Positions 7,891 through 16,342 of a DNA stretch of 64,000 nucleotides are shown here, piece after piece. The DNA comes from JAOTZA01 sp965224065. Lineage in GTDB: Bacteria; Acidobacteriota; Thermoanaerobaculia; Multivoradales; JAHEKO01. Positions within the stretch are counted from its first letter, which is position 1. Every line of letters starts with the position of its first letter. Both the position numbers and the translations under genes were made by a program. The stretch is taken from NCBI GenBank assembly GCA_965224065.1, contig CBDCYF010000005.1, positions 2,294,001 through 2,358,000 on the forward strand. Direction: 5' to 3'. The notes beneath the pieces are model-generated. The model searched no databases and had not been told where the DNA came from. It saw only the letters and a program-made list of their open reading frames with translations.

Positions 7891-9162
7891 CTAGTCGACG
7901 TAGGCGAGCATCTCTCGGGCGGTGGACGCCTCGGGGTCGTCGGGGGCGAGTTCGATGAATTTCTCCAGGGCGGTCCGGGCATCGGCGTTCTCCTCTCGCG
8001 AGAGGTGGTCGAGACCCAGAAAATAGTAGGCCTTCGCCAATCCCGGATCGATGGCCAATGCCATCTTGGAGAGTGTCACCGCTTTCGCGGCCTGGCCGGA
8101 ATTCCAATGGGCCGCGGCCTGCTCCACCAGCTTTGAGCCACCAAACTCGGGGTCGACCGCGGCCAGGCGCGGCGCGATCTCGGTCAGCTCGTCGGTCCGG
8201 CCGAGGGCCTCGTAGGCGTTGAACAGGACCCGCAGCGTGCGGACGTCCTCGGAGCCCAGGGCCAGCGCCTTCTCGGCCGCCTCGGCCGACGCCTCATGAT
8301 TGCCCTTGCCGAGCTCGAGGGTGGCGACCGCGTGATGCGCGTCGATGAGCGTCGGATCCAGCTCCGTGGCCCGGCGGAAGCGGGCAAGCGCCCCCTCCTG
8401 CTCGCCCGATTGAAAGAGCTCACCCGCTTCGTTATACAGCCGCTTTGCCGAAGCCACGGCGTCTTCGGCCGCCGACAACTGAGCCTGCAGCGCGTCCGCT
8501 TCGTCTTTGCGTCCGAGCGCGCGAAGCGCCTGATACTTCACTTCGAGCGCCCCGACACTGGTCTCCGACAGCTCGAGCGCTCGATCGGCGGCGGCCAGAG
8601 CGGCCTCATGCTCCCCCTGGTCGAGCAGCACCTGGCTATAGGCGACGTGCGCCGGCACGAGCGTCGGATCGGAGGCCACGGCCTCTTCGAACTTGGACCG
8701 GGCGAGGCCGAGGTCACCGTCCTGCTGGGCCGTCAGACCGGCGTTGAAGGCCTCGATCGCCACATTGGTCGAGCCCGTGACCACGGAGGAAAGATCGCCG
8801 TGGCTCTCGACAACGCGAGTTTCCGCTTTCTCCATCACCAGCCGCTCTCTTCTCTGGTCGATCACCGAAGGAGAAAAAGGCTGACTAAAGCTCTGAAAAC
8901 CGGGCTTTTCGAACAGAAAGTCAAACAGGTACTGGGCCTGGTTCCTCTGAAATCGGATCTTGAATTCGCCGTCCCTATCGGTGGTCATCGTCTTGCGAAA
9001 CGAGGACAACTCCTCGGAGGTGACGGTGACCTTGACGCCGGGTACGGGGTTACCGTCGGCGTCCACGACCTCCCCGCGCAACAAGCCGCTCTGGCTCCAG
9101 CCGGGTGCCGCAATCAGAACAAGAACGGTGGCAACGGTAAGAATCTGGCTCGTTCGGTGCAT
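7891..9162 (-). CDS. Secreted TPR protein with carboxypeptidase-regulatory-like domain
   Basis: A 423-residue exported protein. A signal peptide (LTVATVLVLIAAPGWSQ) is followed by a carboxypeptidase-regulatory/CNA-B-like beta domain (LRGEVVDADGNPVPGVKVTVTS, residues ~28-110). From about residue 130 onward come many tetratricopeptide repeats (for example AFNAGLTAQQDGDLGLARSKF). TPRs form helical scaffolds for protein binding, so a periplasmic assembly or docking role is likely. The stop lies 3 bases from the stop of the convergent VWFA gene, with no terminator between. Its 5' end faces the second VWFA gene across about 105 bases, which must hold both promoters. Confidence 0.85.
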   Translation of the reverse strand: MHRTSQILTVATVLVLIAAPGWSQSGLLRGEVVDADGNPVPGVKVTVTSEELSSFRKTMTTDRDGEFKIRFQRNQAQYLFDFLFEKPGFQSFSQPFSPSVIDQRRERLVMEKAETRVVESHGDLSSVVTGSTNVAIEAFNAGLTAQQDGDLGLARSKFEEAVASDPTLVPAHVAYSQVLLDQGEHEAALAAADRALELSETSVGALEVKYQALRALGRKDEADALQAQLSAAEDAVASAKRLYNEAGELFQSGEQEGALARFRRATELDPTLIDAHHAVATLELGKGNHEASAEAAEKALALGSEDVRTLRVLFNAYEALGRTDELTEIAPRLAAVDPEFGGSKLVEQAAAHWNSGQAAKAVTLSKMALAIDPGLAKAYYFLGLDHLSREENADARTALEKFIELAPDDPEASTAREMLAYVD

Positions 9163-9267
9163 AAGGTCTCCACTCGAGGCATTGAGAATTTCGTGCCAGC
9201 CGGAGGGTTACTATACCGGCGCGGCTCACAGTCCCTACCCAGAGACCATCCCTCCAACGAGGCCCAC

Positions 9268-11067
9268 ATGAAAACCACCAGGACCCCGCTCGACAACGGA
9301 TCTCGCACCATTTTTCTCTTCGCGCTCGGGCTGCTGGCGACGGCCGCCGGGGTCTTCGCCCAAGCCACTCAAACGGAGTCATCCGGCCCGGACCAAGGTC
9401 CCACCGGGTTTTTTACCGAGGTGATGGACGTGCGGGTGGTCAACGTCGAGGTCTTTGTGAGCGACCGCTCCGGGGTTCCGGTAACGGGTCTGGGGCCCGA
9501 GGATTTCGAGCTTTGGGTCGACGGGGAGCCCGTCCAGATCTCGAACTTCTACGCCGAGGCGGGAGGCCGGGCTCGCCAAACAGTCGAGATCCCTGAGGCC
9601 ACTGACACCACATTCCGCACGGTCGAGGAGGTCGCGGCGGAAGCTCCACGCCGCTCGCACGTCGTCATCCTTCTGGACCACACCCGGCTGAGCGCCAACA
9701 ACCGCAAGCGGACCTTGAAGACGCTGCGGGAAGCGGTGGCGAGCCTCGGCCGGGAGGACTTGGTCTCGGTCGTCGGGGTCGAGGGCTCGCTGGTCTTCTA
9801 CTCGGACTTTCTGTTCGATCGCCAGGCGCTCGACCGGATCCTCGACGAGGCCACTCGGGTGTCGGTCCAAAGCGACATCAACGAGACCGAACGGCGGCTG
9901 ATCTTTGGCGAGCTGACCAGAGGGCAGAGCGGGGGGATCCTGGCCCGTCAATTTACATTGGCCGAGTCCGGGCCGATCCTGTCGCGGATCCAGGCCTACG
10001 CCGCCCAGGAGTACTCGCGAGGCTCACGATCCCTCCAGATCATCGAGAGTGTGGTGAACACGCTCGCCGGGGTGCCGGGGCGCAAGATGCTCCTCTATGT
10101 CGCCGAGGGCATCCCCACCCGGCCCGGCGAGGGTCTCTTTGTCGAGTGGCGCAATCGGTTTGGCGCTGGAAGCCCGGACGCCGAGATCGGTATCCGCCGC
10201 TTTGACTTCAGTACGGACTACGTCCGCTCGGTGGGCCGCTTCGATCTGACCGCAAACATGCAGGGTTTGGCCCGGGCCGCCAACCGCGCCGGCGTGACGC
10301 TCTATTCGATCGACGCCGAGGGGGATCATGGCGGCATCGTCCGCTCGGCGCTGACCGAGCAGGGCGCCACTTCGGAGACTCTGTCGGTGATCGACGAGAA
10401 CTTCCGCGAGCCCCTCGAGTACGCCTCCAAGGCCACCGGCGGGCGATTTTTGAGGTCGTCGGGAAAGCTGGCCGAACACCTGGCGGAGATGGTTGGGGAT
10501 TTGGACAGCTTCTATTCGTTGGGTTTCACCGCACCCGAAGACTGGCAGCCCGGCTCCGACCACGACATCCGCGTCAAGCTCAAGAGCAAGGGATTTCTCG
10601 TGCGGCATCGCGAGGAGGTCCGGCTGCCCAAGCCCGACGAGCGCGAGGCCAGCGCGACGCTGGCGGCGCTGCGCTACCAGACGGCCAACAACCCGCTCGA
10701 CTTTCGCGCCGCGCCGGGTACCGGTGTGGCCCGTACCGACGGCACCGCGCTCATCCCGGTGACGCTGAAGATCCCCATCGCAAAGCTCGGCTTTCTCCCC
10801 CAGGGGGACGCGCAGGCCGGCTCGCTCTCGATCTATGTCAGCACCAAGGGCGCAAACGGTGATGCCACCCAGGTGCAGAAGATCCCCTTTCATCTCGCCA
10901 TTCCCAACGACGTGATGGACCAAGCGCGAACCGATTCGGCGCGCTATGAGCTACCGATCGTCTTGCGGCCCGGCGACCAGCAAGTGGCCATCGGGGTCCG
11001 TGACAACGTCGGCGGTGCCTTCTCGGCGGTCCGCCTCGACGTCTCCCAGCTCTCGCCGACGCTGTAA
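9268..11067 (+). CDS. VWFA-related secreted protein (acidobacterial type), second copy
   Basis: A 599-residue exported protein, paralogous to 6169-7887. Signal peptide (TIFLFALGLLATAAGVFAQ), then TEVMDVRVVNVEVFVSDRSG and GLGPEDFELWVDGEPVQI, the same two opening motifs as the first copy. The VWA-like strand is SHVVILLDHTRLS near residue 130, with DHTRLS at the metal-site position. Later shared blocks include NTLAGVPGRKMLLYVAEGIP and SFYSLGF. ATG at 9268 is chosen for the signal peptide; the frame is open upstream, but that part is antisense to the TPR gene. The paralogue pair suggests duplication. The ligand is unknown. Confidence 0.85.
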   Translation: MKTTRTPLDNGSRTIFLFALGLLATAAGVFAQATQTESSGPDQGPTGFFTEVMDVRVVNVEVFVSDRSGVPVTGLGPEDFELWVDGEPVQISNFYAEAGGRARQTVEIPEATDTTFRTVEEVAAEAPRRSHVVILLDHTRLSANNRKRTLKTLREAVASLGREDLVSVVGVEGSLVFYSDFLFDRQALDRILDEATRVSVQSDINETERRLIFGELTRGQSGGILARQFTLAESGPILSRIQAYAAQEYSRGSRSLQIIESVVNTLAGVPGRKMLLYVAEGIPTRPGEGLFVEWRNRFGAGSPDAEIGIRRFDFSTDYVRSVGRFDLTANMQGLARAANRAGVTLYSIDAEGDHGGIVRSALTEQGATSETLSVIDENFREPLEYASKATGGRFLRSSGKLAEHLAEMVGDLDSFYSLGFTAPEDWQPGSDHDIRVKLKSKGFLVRHREEVRLPKPDEREASATLAALRYQTANNPLDFRAAPGTGVARTDGTALIPVTLKIPIAKLGFLPQGDAQAGSLSIYVSTKGANGDATQVQKIPFHLAIPNDVMDQARTDSARYELPIVLRPGDQQVAIGVRDNVGGAFSAVRLDVSQLSPTL

Positions 11068-11091
11068 CGGCCGGCAGGGGTTAGCGGTCCC

Positions 11092-11121
11092 AACGGCCGC
11101 CAGAGGCGGCGGCCGCTTCAA
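11092..11121. repeat. GC-rich palindromic repeat, copy 2
   Basis: This differs from copy 1 (1791-1820) by about three bases over 30 (AACGGCCGCC, AGA, GGCGGCGGCCGCTTCAA). It lies 24 bases after the stop of the second VWFA gene. Copy 3 follows in the same orientation after about 95 bases. Confidence 0.6.
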
Positions 11122-11145
11122 GCAGGGTGGATGCGCGGCTGAAGG

Positions 11146-11201
11146 AACGCCGCAAGCGTCGCGGAGCGAGCCTCTCTTCGCTCGCAAAGCGACGCTTCGG
11201 C
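11146..11201. repeat. Long imperfect hairpin between repeat copies 2 and 3
   Basis: AAGCGTCGC pairs with GCGACGCTT and an inner GCGAG pairs with CTCGC, around a short CTCTCTT loop region. The hairpin sits between the two direct repeat copies. A second perfect hairpin (CGCGAGCG, TTT, CGCTCGCG) lies at about 11329-11347. No T-run follows either one, so they do not look like intrinsic terminators. Confidence 0.45.
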
Positions 11202-11216
11202 GCGACATTATCGGTC

Positions 11217-11244
11217 CGGCCGCCAGGGGAGGCGGCCGCTTCAA
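11217..11244. repeat. GC-rich palindromic repeat, copy 3
   Basis: GGCCGCC, AGGGGA, then GGCGGCCGCTTCAA, in the same orientation as copy 2 and about 125 bases further on. The palindromic ends are identical to the other copies; only the spacer changes. Confidence 0.55.
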
Positions 11245-11245
11245 T

Positions 11246-11514
11246 CGGAAGCTTCTCGACATAGGTCTCGGTCGGCGGCCCCTGTCCGAGCCGAAGCCGG
11301 CGAATCGCCCGCCAAGCGAGGACCAAATCGCGAGCGTTTCGCTCGCGAAGGTACGAGCAGGTGAGTAGACCTCGCGCGGTGGCACACGCCTCGACCCCGA
11401 GTGAGGGAAGCGGTAGATGCGGGCCATGAGCCGGCCCTCGGGAGGATAGGGGCCGCCGACCCACACAATCGAATATCCGCCCCCAAACAGAACGGCGGCA
11501 GACGCGCCGGCCGA
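11246..11514. other. Intergenic stretch without a convincing gene
   Basis: Part of the ~520-base gap between the second VWFA gene and the TonB-dependent receptor. It holds the hairpin at 11329-11347 and several overlapping short frames, mostly Arg/Pro/Ser-rich. None has a ribosome-binding site or a recognisable protein. I see no gene here. Confidence 0.5.
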
Positions 11515-11545
11515 ACAAAAAAGAGCCCTCCCGGAGGAGGGCTCT
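11515..11545 (-). terminator. Intrinsic terminator of the TonB-dependent receptor gene
   Basis: On the minus strand a perfect 10-bp stem (11545-11536 with 11531-11522, AGAGCCCTCC/GGAGGGCTCT, loop of four) is followed by TTTTTTG. It lies about 45 bases after the receptor stop codon and should end that leftward transcript. Confidence 0.9.
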
Positions 11546-11591
11546 CGAACCGGCCTCGGAAGAGACCGGAGATCAGATCGGGTCGCGGGCG

Positions 11592-14500
11592 CTAGAAGCG
11601 CAGCCGCGCACCGAGGAAGTACCGCCGCGGCGGCACGAAGTCGAGGCCTTCGAGGAACTGACGGCCATCTCCACCCGGGACCAGATCCTGGACCCGAATC
11701 TCCGACTGGTCGTCGAGGACGTTGAAGATGTCGAGGAAGAAATCCACCTCGACCCGATCGTTGGGCGCCCAGATGTAGGACCCACGCGCGTCGAGGACGC
11801 CGTAGCTACGACCGGAGATGAACCCGATGGCGTCGTCGGCGATCCAGGTCGAGCCAAAGAGACCGCCCGTGCCCGGAAGACCGTTCGACGCAAACGGAGT
11901 GGTGGTGAAGTCGGGGATACCGCGGCCAAAGGCCCGCCTCGAGTTGCGGTTGAGGACGATCCCGGAGTTCCACCGGTAGCTGCCGCCGACCTGAAACCCA
12001 TTGTCCCAGTTGTAGGAACCGTGGACCTTGAAGAGGTCCTTGACCAGGCCCGGCTGGGTGCCGGTGCGGTTGGGAGCTCGCGGATCGAGCGGGAACACGT
12101 CGCCGGCGCCATCAAAATTGGCATCCGAGTTGGTGTTGCCGTCGCCGGTGGCGTGGTTGTACGAGGCCAATAGCTGCCAGTTGTCGCTATAGCGCTTGCG
12201 GAATACCAGCTCGAGCCCCTGCCAGTCGCGGAAGGCTTCCGGCGGCAGCGAGGCGATCATGAAGTTCAACCGCACCTGGTCGATCGCGGCGAGGTTCGGG
12301 AAACCAAAGAACTGCGGCCCCAGGAACAGGGTGTCCGCGGCGTTCGGATCTCCAAACCCCTCGTTGATGTACTGGTCGATGTCGTAGTAGATCCGGCCGT
12401 AGTCCTCACCGATGTTGCTGGTCTCACGGTCGATCAGATTGACCTCGAACATCATGTTGCGACCCAGATCCTGCTTGTACTGAAGCTGGATCTCCTCGGT
12501 GACCGGAGTCTCGATCCGAGGCGCAAAGAAAGCGTCCTGTACCGCCGTTCCACCGCGGAAGCGGAAGTTGACCCACTCGCCCAAGGCGTCGACGAACACC
12601 TGCTCCTCGATCACGCGGCCGGTCAGCGAACCGGCGAAATCGATCGCGTTGTCGCGGAAGGCATCGTAGTACTCGCCAAAGAAGACGCCGACGCTCGAAC
12701 GGCCGTCGCCCTTCAGGTCGTAGGCGATGCTCACCCGCGGCGCGACCTCGGTGTCCCAGGTCCCGACGTCGTCACCGGCGTCGGTGAGAAACGTGGTGTC
12801 CTCGGCGCGCAGACCCGCGTTGACGCTCCACTTGTTCCACTGCCATCCGTCCTGGAGGTAATAGTGGGTGGACTCCGAACCCTTGCTCGAGGGACCGGCG
12901 ATCGTCTCGAGATCGCGGGTGTAGTTGACCAGACCGTTGGGGTTGCCGTCGGTCGAGGAAAAGGTCATGTTGTTGAAGATCTCGGCGTTGTCGAGAACAC
13001 CGTTGTTGTTGTCATCCCACAAGCCGAGCAGGGTGTCCAACTGCGCTTGGGTGAGGTTCTCGCGGAACCCGAGCGTCTCGTCGGTCGAAGCGCCGAAGTC
13101 GATCGTCGACCAACCTTCGCTCGTGCAGAAGTCGTCGTTGGCCACGATCTCGCACAGCGAGATCGGGTTTGTAAGGCCTCGGGGATTGAGCGAAATATAC
13201 GTCGCCGGCGGGCTGCCGACGGTGGCGTTGTTCTCGAACAGAGTGCTCGTACCGTCGACCATGCCGAACTTCAGGGCGTGGTCGCCCCAGCTCGAATCGA
13301 AGAGGTACTCGAAGCTGCCCCGCACCGCATCGGTGGCGCGGTTGGTAAAGCTGTCGGTACCGTCGCCGCCCAGCAGCTCCTCGGCGGAAGTGAACGTCTC
13401 GCCCGGGGCGAACGAAACCTCATTGCGGTTGGCGCGGTTGATCGGCAACTCGTTGCGGTCGGCCTCGTGGTCGGTCGCTCCAAGCTCCAGCGACGCAGAG
13501 CCCCAGACGCGGTTGTAGGAAACGCCCCAGCGCTCTCCGCCGCGCTCCAACGTCACATCGGCCTCATTGGGGACGGTGCGGTCGAACTCGCCGCTCTGGT
13601 CGCGGGGATCGGTCAGATAGGTGCCGGAGAAGACATCGCTGTCGGTGATCGCCCAGGTCACCTTGCCAAACACCTGTTCGGCGGTAAGTTTGGGCGTTCG
13701 CAGAAACGCCCCGGTCTCGTCGACCACGTCGCGCTCGGTGTCGGGCTCTCTGTAGCTGGCGAAAAACCACGCCTTGTCCCGCCAGATGGGCCCGCCGAGG
13801 GTGAACGCGGCGTCGGTGGTCGAGAACGACTCGTCCGGGAAGTTCTTGTTGTCCTCGACCAGGCTGTCGTTCTGGAAATAGTAGTTGACCGAGCCCGAGA
13901 ACTGGTTGCCGCCGCTCTTGGTGACGACGTTTGAAACCAGACCCGGCACACCGACAAACTCGGCCGGAATGGCGCCGGTCAGTACGCTCTGCTCCTGGAT
14001 GATCTCGGTGTTGAGATCGGCCCCGTTACCGCCGGTATCCCGGTCGGTGACGTTGATGCCGTCGAAGTAGTAGTTATTGTCGGTCGAGAAGGTGACGCCT
14101 CCACCAAAGCGGTGCTGCGCGTCCTTGTAGTTCATTCCCGAACGCGACGCCGGATTGTCCTGACCATCGGTGCCGATCGTGTCCTGAACACCCGGCACCA
14201 ATTGGAGATAGCTCTGGTACGACCGCGCCGTCGGCAGCGACTCCGTGAGCTGGAGCGTGATGTCCTGACCCGCCTGGGTCTTGGTCACATCCACCAGCGG
14301 CGACTCCGCGGTGACGACCAGCTCCTCGGTGACGCTCGCCAGGCTCAAGGTGACGGCGATCGGCGTGTCGACGCCGGCGTTGACGCGCACGCCTTCGATG
14401 CGGGCGCCGTTGAACCCGTCGAGGGTGACCGCGACCACATAGTTGGTGGCCGGGGTCAGCGCGACCAATGTGGCGACACCCTGATCGTTGGTGACGCCGG

Positions 14501-14669
14501 TCCGGCTGGTGAGACTCTGATCGGACTCCGCCGTGACCGAGGCGCCCGGAAGGCGGGCTCCATCCTCGTCACTGACGGTGACCGTGACGGTGCCCCGCTG
14601 GGCCTGGCCGTAAGCGACACCCGACACGAGCATCAGGCCGACCACTGCGAGCACAAAGGCTCTACGCAT
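11592..14669 (-). CDS. TonB-dependent outer-membrane receptor (Oar-like)
   Basis: A 1025-residue outer-membrane receptor. Signal peptide (AFVLAVVGLMLVSGVAYGQ), then a carboxypeptidase-regulatory-like domain (residues ~25-110, GTVTVTVSDEDGARLPGASV). A plug domain follows (EELVVTAESPLVDVTKTQ, later VPGLVSNVVTKSGGNQFSGS). The rest is a long aromatic-rich beta-barrel ending in YFLGARLRF with terminal Phe, as expected for BAM-dependent folding. Such proteins import large ligands using TonB energy, or in Oar-like members act in surface processes; the ligand is unknown. The ATG at 14669 has a strong AAGGAGG site 6 bases upstream, which fixes the start even though the frame is open 16 codons further. 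A terminator follows. Three secreted-protein genes lie upstream on the same strand. Confidence 0.93.
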   Translation of the reverse strand: MRRAFVLAVVGLMLVSGVAYGQAQRGTVTVTVSDEDGARLPGASVTAESDQSLTSRTGVTNDQGVATLVALTPATNYVVAVTLDGFNGARIEGVRVNAGVDTPIAVTLSLASVTEELVVTAESPLVDVTKTQAGQDITLQLTESLPTARSYQSYLQLVPGVQDTIGTDGQDNPASRSGMNYKDAQHRFGGGVTFSTDNNYYFDGINVTDRDTGGNGADLNTEIIQEQSVLTGAIPAEFVGVPGLVSNVVTKSGGNQFSGSVNYYFQNDSLVEDNKNFPDESFSTTDAAFTLGGPIWRDKAWFFASYREPDTERDVVDETGAFLRTPKLTAEQVFGKVTWAITDSDVFSGTYLTDPRDQSGEFDRTVPNEADVTLERGGERWGVSYNRVWGSASLELGATDHEADRNELPINRANRNEVSFAPGETFTSAEELLGGDGTDSFTNRATDAVRGSFEYLFDSSWGDHALKFGMVDGTSTLFENNATVGSPPATYISLNPRGLTNPISLCEIVANDDFCTSEGWSTIDFGASTDETLGFRENLTQAQLDTLLGLWDDNNNGVLDNAEIFNNMTFSSTDGNPNGLVNYTRDLETIAGPSSKGSESTHYYLQDGWQWNKWSVNAGLRAEDTTFLTDAGDDVGTWDTEVAPRVSIAYDLKGDGRSSVGVFFGEYYDAFRDNAIDFAGSLTGRVIEEQVFVDALGEWVNFRFRGGTAVQDAFFAPRIETPVTEEIQLQYKQDLGRNMMFEVNLIDRETSNIGEDYGRIYYDIDQYINEGFGDPNAADTLFLGPQFFGFPNLAAIDQVRLNFMIASLPPEAFRDWQGLELVFRKRYSDNWQLLASYNHATGDGNTNSDANFDGAGDVFPLDPRAPNRTGTQPGLVKDLFKVHGSYNWDNGFQVGGSYRWNSGIVLNRNSRRAFGRGIPDFTTTPFASNGLPGTGGLFGSTWIADDAIGFISGRSYGVLDARGSYIWAPNDRVEVDFFLDIFNVLDDQSEIRVQDLVPGGDGRQFLEGLDFVPPRRYFLGARLRF

Positions 14670-14932
14670 GCTTGCCTCCTTCTTCGTTTTCACTGCGTTC
14701 GTTTCTCGTTCGCGCACTACTCGTTACCGTGTAAGCCGGTTTTCACGCAAGCCTCGTGCCTGGCTCAAGCCAACCCACAAAGACCGAATTCACGGCTTAA
14801 GCACGCACCATACAACGTTTCCGAGCGCTCGTCGCCATAATAAATCAATCCATTGGATCGACGTTCCCCAACAATTTGAAGTGGCGCCAACGGCGCTTTT
14901 TTTCCGGTGTCGGGGAGAACGCGGGACGAGCC

Positions 14933-16342
14933 TCAACGGACTGCTTTTTCTAAACCCGCCAGACGCGCGGAAACGACGTCGTTGGGGCCGCTGTCGAGGG
15001 CCTGTCGATAGTGCTCCGCGGCTTCGGCAAGCCGCCCCAGTCCCTCGAACACCAAGCCGGTGTAGAAGTGCGCCTGCGCGTTGCCCGGTTCGGCCTCGAG
15101 CGCGGTCCGAAAGTGGGCCAGCGCCGCCTCCACCTGCCCGGTCTGGGCCAGCGCACTACCCCACTCGTTGTGCGCCCAGACCGGCACCTCGAGCCCCGTC
15201 GCGCGGGCCGCCTCGAAGGCGGCGAGCGCGCCCCGCGGATCGCCGGCGGCCAGATGCGTCTTGGCCAGCAACCAGACCGGCTCGGGATTCTGCGGCTCGA
15301 GCTCGGCCGCCCGTTCGAGCAAAGGGGTGGCGCCGGCTGCATTGCCGAGCTCGAGATAGAGGCTCGCCAGACGGATGCGGGCCTCGACGTGGTCCGAGTC
15401 GAGCTCGACCGTTCGCTCGAAATGGCGACGCGCCCGGTCGAGATCCCCGAGGTTTCCATGCGCCACAGCCAGTTGAAACTGAACGTCCGAGTTCTCGGGC
15501 TGCAACACGGCCACTCGATTCAGCCCCAGCACGGCCTGCTCGTAGTTTCCGTTGTCGAGAAAGCTCATGGCTCGCTCCCAGATCTCGACCGAGCTGACGC
15601 CTTCGGCCACGACCTCGCTCATCAGCGGATCGTCAAAAAGATTGAAGGCCGCCGCGTCGCGCGCTTGCCCGGCGATCAGTCGGGCCTCCTCGCGGCGGCC
15701 TTGACGCATCAGGACCTGCCCCAGGGTCGAAAGCGCCTGCCCATGACGCGGCGAGGCCTGGAGGACTTTTTCGAGCAGGATCTCGGCCTCCTCGAACTCG
15801 CCCTGCGCCAGCCGGATCTGCGCCAGGGCCACCTGTGCCGGTTGGAGGTCCGGCTCCAGCTCGAGGGCCCGCTCGAACTCGACCCCGGCCTCCTGGCTTC
15901 GATTCGCGGCCACCAAAACATTCCCGAGCCGCATGTGGGCGGGCGCGTAGTCGGGTCGAAGCAAGAGCGCGCGGCGGAACGCCCGGGCCGACGCCTCCAG
16001 ATCGGTCCCCACGATGCTCAACACATCGCCGAGAAAGTAGGGCCAGCGCGCGTCCCTGTCGTCCAGAAATTGGGCCTGCCGGTAACAGACTTCGGCCTCG
16101 TCCCACAGCTCGTGGGCGTGGGCCACCATGCCGTAGCGGCCCCAGGCCGTGGCCGAGTCTCGAGCCGCCAACACCGCGGCGCGGACCTCCCGCAGACGCT
16201 TCTCCACCTGGGGCTCCATCTCGGTCATATCCGGCTCGGGCACCGCCACCTGCGCGGCGGGCCCGGCGCAGGCACCCAGGCACGGCAGGAGGACCATCAC
16301 AAAAAACGCTGCGGCGACGGTCGGACGGTGGAGACCCCTCAC
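14933..16342 (-). CDS. TPR-repeat lipoprotein
   Basis: A 469-residue protein starting at GTG 16342, which overlaps the previous gene's TGA (GTGA). A lipoprotein signal ends in LPCLGAC, with the Cys about 25 residues in. Nearly all the rest is tetratricopeptide repeats (for example AHMRLGNVLVAANRSQEAG and AHFYTGLVFEGLGRLAEA). It probably sits in the periplasm, anchored to a membrane, and binds other proteins. It is translationally coupled to the CRTAC1 gene and lies just upstream of the TonB-dependent receptor, so a joint role at the cell surface is plausible but unproven. Confidence 0.85.
   Translation of the reverse strand: MRGLHRPTVAAAFFVMVLLPCLGACAGPAAQVAVPEPDMTEMEPQVEKRLREVRAAVLAARDSATAWGRYGMVAHAHELWDEAEVCYRQAQFLDDRDARWPYFLGDVLSIVGTDLEASARAFRRALLLRPDYAPAHMRLGNVLVAANRSQEAGVEFERALELEPDLQPAQVALAQIRLAQGEFEEAEILLEKVLQASPRHGQALSTLGQVLMRQGRREEARLIAGQARDAAAFNLFDDPLMSEVVAEGVSSVEIWERAMSFLDNGNYEQAVLGLNRVAVLQPENSDVQFQLAVAHGNLGDLDRARRHFERTVELDSDHVEARIRLASLYLELGNAAGATPLLERAAELEPQNPEPVWLLAKTHLAAGDPRGALAAFEAARATGLEVPVWAHNEWGSALAQTGQVEAALAHFRTALEAEPGNAQAHFYTGLVFEGLGRLAEAAEHYRQALDSGPNDVVSARLAGLEKAVR

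Noticed and set aside
11081..11518. Short reading frames in the gap between the second VWFA gene and the receptor
   Set aside because: They are Arg/Pro/Ser-rich, lack ribosome-binding sites and cross repeats and a terminator.
14884..14903. Hairpin GCGCC-AAC-GGCGC followed by seven Ts on the plus strand
   Set aside because: It looks like a terminator, but no plus-strand gene ends nearby. The stem is only five pairs. A short antisense transcript is possible but unsupported.
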